Shown: positions 29,208 through 30,598 of the stretch, in pieces
Position numbering within the stretch: the stretch's first letter is position 1
Layout of the letters: every line of letters starts with the position of its first letter
From: a virus
Virus record (IMG/VR): IMGVR_UViG_3300029309_000217
Location: 1-30,598 of that record
Strand: one strand, 5' to 3'
DNA: 30,598 nucleotides
Program-made: the position numbers and the translations under genes
Notes under the pieces: model-generated
What the model saw: only the letters and a program-made list of their open reading frames with translations
The model's database searches: none
Told to the model about the DNA's origin: nothing

Positions 29208-29491
29208 TATATCTCCAATTTTTTCATTTCTTTTATGCAACCAATAGGAAAGACATTTACATCTCCAAATACTGCCTCTTTATCATCATGTGAAGCAAAA
29301 GTTTTTAAAAAGTTTTTATCTTTAGAAAATACATAGGCTTGAGTTACCATAACACTAGGCTCAAATTTTTTAATATCATCTACTGTGTGCCAACCAGAAT
29401 CTCCTGTAGGGTCTGAAAATTTAATACTGTAAAAGTAGTATTTCTTGTTCGATATTGAAATGTGTCTAAATTTTGACTTTTTTCTGACCAT
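29207..29491 (-). CDS. Conserved hypothetical protein (94 aa)
   Basis: The product has SNKKYYFYSIKFSDPTGDSG followed by WHTVDDIKKFEPSVMVTQAY, VFSKDKNFLKTFASHDD and VFGDVNVFPIGCIKEMKKL. The 'I-x-W/F-x-D-P-x-G-D-S-x-W...TxAYVFsKDkxxLxTFASxD...FGDxxVxPxGCI' pattern is recurrent in marine phages, function not established. Its TAA overlaps the methyltransferase ATG, so the two are coupled. Confidence 0.68.
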   Translation of the reverse strand: MVRKKSKFRHISISNKKYYFYSIKFSDPTGDSGWHTVDDIKKFEPSVMVTQAYVFSKDKNFLKTFASHDDKEAVFGDVNVFPIGCIKEMKKLEI

Positions 29492-29626
29492 TTAGTGCTT
29501 ATTATTATTTTCGCTTTCTACTATGGCTTTATAAAATTCAAGTTGCATCTTTAACCTTTTATTTTCAATAGACAGATTAATCAATCTTTTTCTGACATAC
29601 TTAAATATTCTTAGAATTGCACTCAT
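29492..29626 (-). CDS. Small basic helical protein (44 aa)
   Basis: The product begins MSAILRIFKYVRKRLINLSI and is a basic amphipathic helix with a polar C-terminus. Its ATG overlaps the TGA of the winged-helix gene (ATGA) and its TAA abuts the next ATG (TAAATG). The RBS is weak, so translation probably depends on coupling. Function unknown. Confidence 0.55.
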   Translation of the reverse strand: MSAILRIFKYVRKRLINLSIENKRLKMQLEFYKAIVESENNNKH

Positions 29627-30195
29627 TGGTATTCTTTCAGAGGCTCATCTTTCCATTTATGTTTTAGAAACTTTTTAGAGTCTTTCAAGATGATGTTATA
29701 TTCTCCCCAATCCCCAATTTTCTTATAATCTTCCTTGCTAGACTTCTTTTGTGATATATTAGATTCTAGTGTATTAGTATAGTTTATTAGATACGCGTGA
29801 TCGTTGGTGAGTCGTTGGTTATCCACAGGGTCAACATATTGGAACTTGTCGTAATTAACCACAGAAACTATAGTTATTTTGCTATACTTAAAATCATTCG
29901 TTGGTTTCAATGTGGTGAGTCGATGGTTTATCATGCCTCGTCTTTTCAACCTTAAAATGAAACTTCGCATAGCAGAATAAGGTAAATTCCAAATCTTAGC
30001 ATTTTTTCTCAAAGGAAATATTAACTCGCCTCGTTTTATAAATATTTCATTATCTAAATATCTAGCTGTCTTATCTCTATGACTTGCAGAACTAATCATA
30101 TATAGCCAGATAGCTGACTCTACTAAATTTTTAAATACAGGGTGTTTCCATACATCTCTATAAACTAGAAAATATCCTGACTTTCTACTTTCCAT
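29623..30195 (-). CDS. Winged-helix replication protein, lambda O-like
   Basis: The 190-residue product has an N-terminal winged-helix domain typical of phage replication initiators: KSGYFLVYRDVWKHPVFKNL, AIWLYMISSASHRDKTARYL, GELIFPLRKNAKIWNLPYSA, MRSFILRLKRRGMINHRLTT. A charged, Lys-rich C-terminal tail carries no helicase motif. Its gene contains direct repeats and a perfect DnaA box (29801-29928), recalling lambda O, whose origin lies inside the gene. It would bind the origin and recruit the host helicase. It is shorter than lambda O (299 aa). A transcriptional regulator is the alternative. Confidence 0.75.
   Translation of the reverse strand: MESRKSGYFLVYRDVWKHPVFKNLVESAIWLYMISSASHRDKTARYLDNEIFIKRGELIFPLRKNAKIWNLPYSAMRSFILRLKRRGMINHRLTTLKPTNDFKYSKITIVSVVNYDKFQYVDPVDNQRLTNDHAYLINYTNTLESNISQKKSSKEDYKKIGDWGEYNIILKDSKKFLKHKWKDEPLKEYQ
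29801..29928. other. Candidate replication origin: repeats plus DnaA box
   Basis: Plus-strand TCGTTGGT occurs at 29801-29808, 29812-29819 and 29898-29905, and TCGATGGT at 29920-29927. A 16-base unit, TGGTGAGTCG(T/A)TGGTT, is at 29805-29820 and 29913-29928 with one mismatch. TTATCCACA at 29819-29827 is a perfect DnaA box touching a repeat. TTAACCACA at 29855-29863 differs from it by one base. The adjacent 29756-29793 stretch is AT-rich and could melt. All lie within the initiator-like gene, as in lambda. Confidence 0.6.
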
Positions 30196-30349
30196 TCTTA
30201 CTCTCTTTCTCGATTAACTCGATTAACTTTTGTTTTGTGTATCTTTTTAATAAAGTTTTAATTATATTTGTGGTCTTTTTTTGTTTCTCATATTCTCTAG
30301 CACGATTGCTAGATACAACCTCAAAATGTTCATCTCTCATTTCAGCCAT
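30185..30349 (-). CDS. Small charged helical protein (54 aa)
   Basis: The ATG at 30349 has GGGAGAATATTA upstream. The product begins MAEMRDEHFEVVSSNRAREY and continues with a basic helix ending LIELIEKESKNGK. It overlaps the start of the winged-helix gene by 11 bases and the preceding gene by one base triplet overlap (TAATG). The tandem LIELIE arises from a short direct repeat. Function unknown. Confidence 0.58.
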   Translation of the reverse strand: MAEMRDEHFEVVSSNRAREYEKQKKTTNIIKTLLKRYTKQKLIELIEKESKNGK

Positions 30350-30498
30350 TAATATTCTCCCTGTTCTTTGCTATTTTCAAAAATAATATGAAAATATTTA
30401 CCATATTTTTTTTGTGCATTTTTGTAATTTTTATAAGCATCAAATTTACGCTTATTTTCTTTTTTTATTTGTTTTTTTGACTTTTCTATTATCTTCAT
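30349..30498 (-). CDS. Small Lys-rich helical protein (49 aa)
   Basis: The ATG at 30498 follows AAAGGAGAGAACC, a strong RBS. The product begins MKIIEKSKKQIKKENKRKFD and is rich in Lys, Tyr and Asn. Its ATG overlaps the upstream TGA (ATGA) and its TAA overlaps the next ATG (TAATG). Function unknown. Confidence 0.58.
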   Translation of the reverse strand: MKIIEKSKKQIKKENKRKFDAYKNYKNAQKKYGKYFHIIFENSKEQGEY

Positions 30499-30598
30499 TG
30501 GTTCTCTCCTTTGTTATAGTTAAAAAAATCATTTACTTCATTTAAGTTTTTAATTTCATTTAAAGTTCTTTGTAACATTTCGTGTTCTGTACCATAAC
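30495..30598 (-). CDS. Partial hypothetical protein, 5' end beyond window
   Basis: This open frame runs off the right edge. The visible 33 C-terminal residues (YGTEHEMLQRTLNEIKNLNE, then VNDFFNYNKGENQ) look helical. The TGA overlaps the next ATG, as at other junctions in this operon. The family cannot be judged. Confidence 0.5.
   Translation of the reverse strand, partial: YGTEHEMLQRTLNEIKNLNEVNDFFNYNKGENQ

Noticed and set aside
30207-30224. Tandem CGATTAACT repeat as an attachment or iteron site
   Set aside because: Only two copies, inside a coding region giving LIELIE, and no integrase in the window.
1-30598. CRISPR arrays, tRNA genes, insertion sequences, integrase
   Set aside because: No regular spaced repeats, cloverleaf-like sequences, transposase or recombinase motifs could be found.

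Overview
The window is one AT-rich segment (roughly one third G+C by eye) of a tailed-phage genome with siphovirus architecture. It has HK97-type head genes, a long tail module with tape measure, a G/GT frameshift and a lambda J-like tip protein, but no contractile-tail genes. Gene content and order (ParB-methyltransferase fusion, TerS/TerL, portal, MuF, scaffold, capsid, many tiny Lys-rich ORFs, C1q-like fibre domains, M15 endolysin, DUF3310) resemble uncultured marine phages of low-GC marine proteobacteria such as SAR11. The host is an inference; no tRNA, integrase or host gene is present to settle it.

Layout. Positions 1-3189 form a plus-strand early operon. It holds short ORFs, a lipoprotein, an XRE-type regulator, a RecB/Cas4-like PD-(D/E)XK nuclease, an SSB-like protein with the DDEIPF tail, a coiled-coil protein and a small membrane protein. 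It converges at a perfect 9-bp hairpin (3341-3376) with a very long minus-strand operon that fills the rest of the window.

Read in transcription order from the right edge, the minus strand carries small ORFs, then a winged-helix replication protein whose gene contains TCGTTGGT-type repeats and a perfect DnaA box (candidate origin). Next come a ParB-methyltransferase fusion, TerS, a set of tiny basic, Cys-rich or membrane ORFs, TerL and portal. A single plus-strand gene (22803-23096) with its own extended -10 promoter and terminator follows (a moron layout). After it are MuF, scaffold, capsid, connector and tail-completion genes, the tail tube, and the tail chaperones with an A AAA AAG slippery site plus a 9-bp stem. 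Tape measure, distal tail genes, an HlyC-like lysine acyltransferase, the J-like tip protein and fibre genes follow. Last are an M15 endolysin, five consecutive tiny Lys/Arg-rich genes, a phosphoesterase, DUF3310 and a holin-like gene.

Most minus-strand genes are joined by ATGA, TAATG or TAAATG junctions, so translational coupling is pervasive. Many real genes here are shorter than 60 codons; I resolved 19 of these from start codon, ribosome binding site and junction. The points most worth attention are the frameshift cassette, the origin candidate inside the initiator gene, the acyltransferase in the tail module, the moron, the HiPIP-like Cys protein, and the start codons embedded in inverted repeats.
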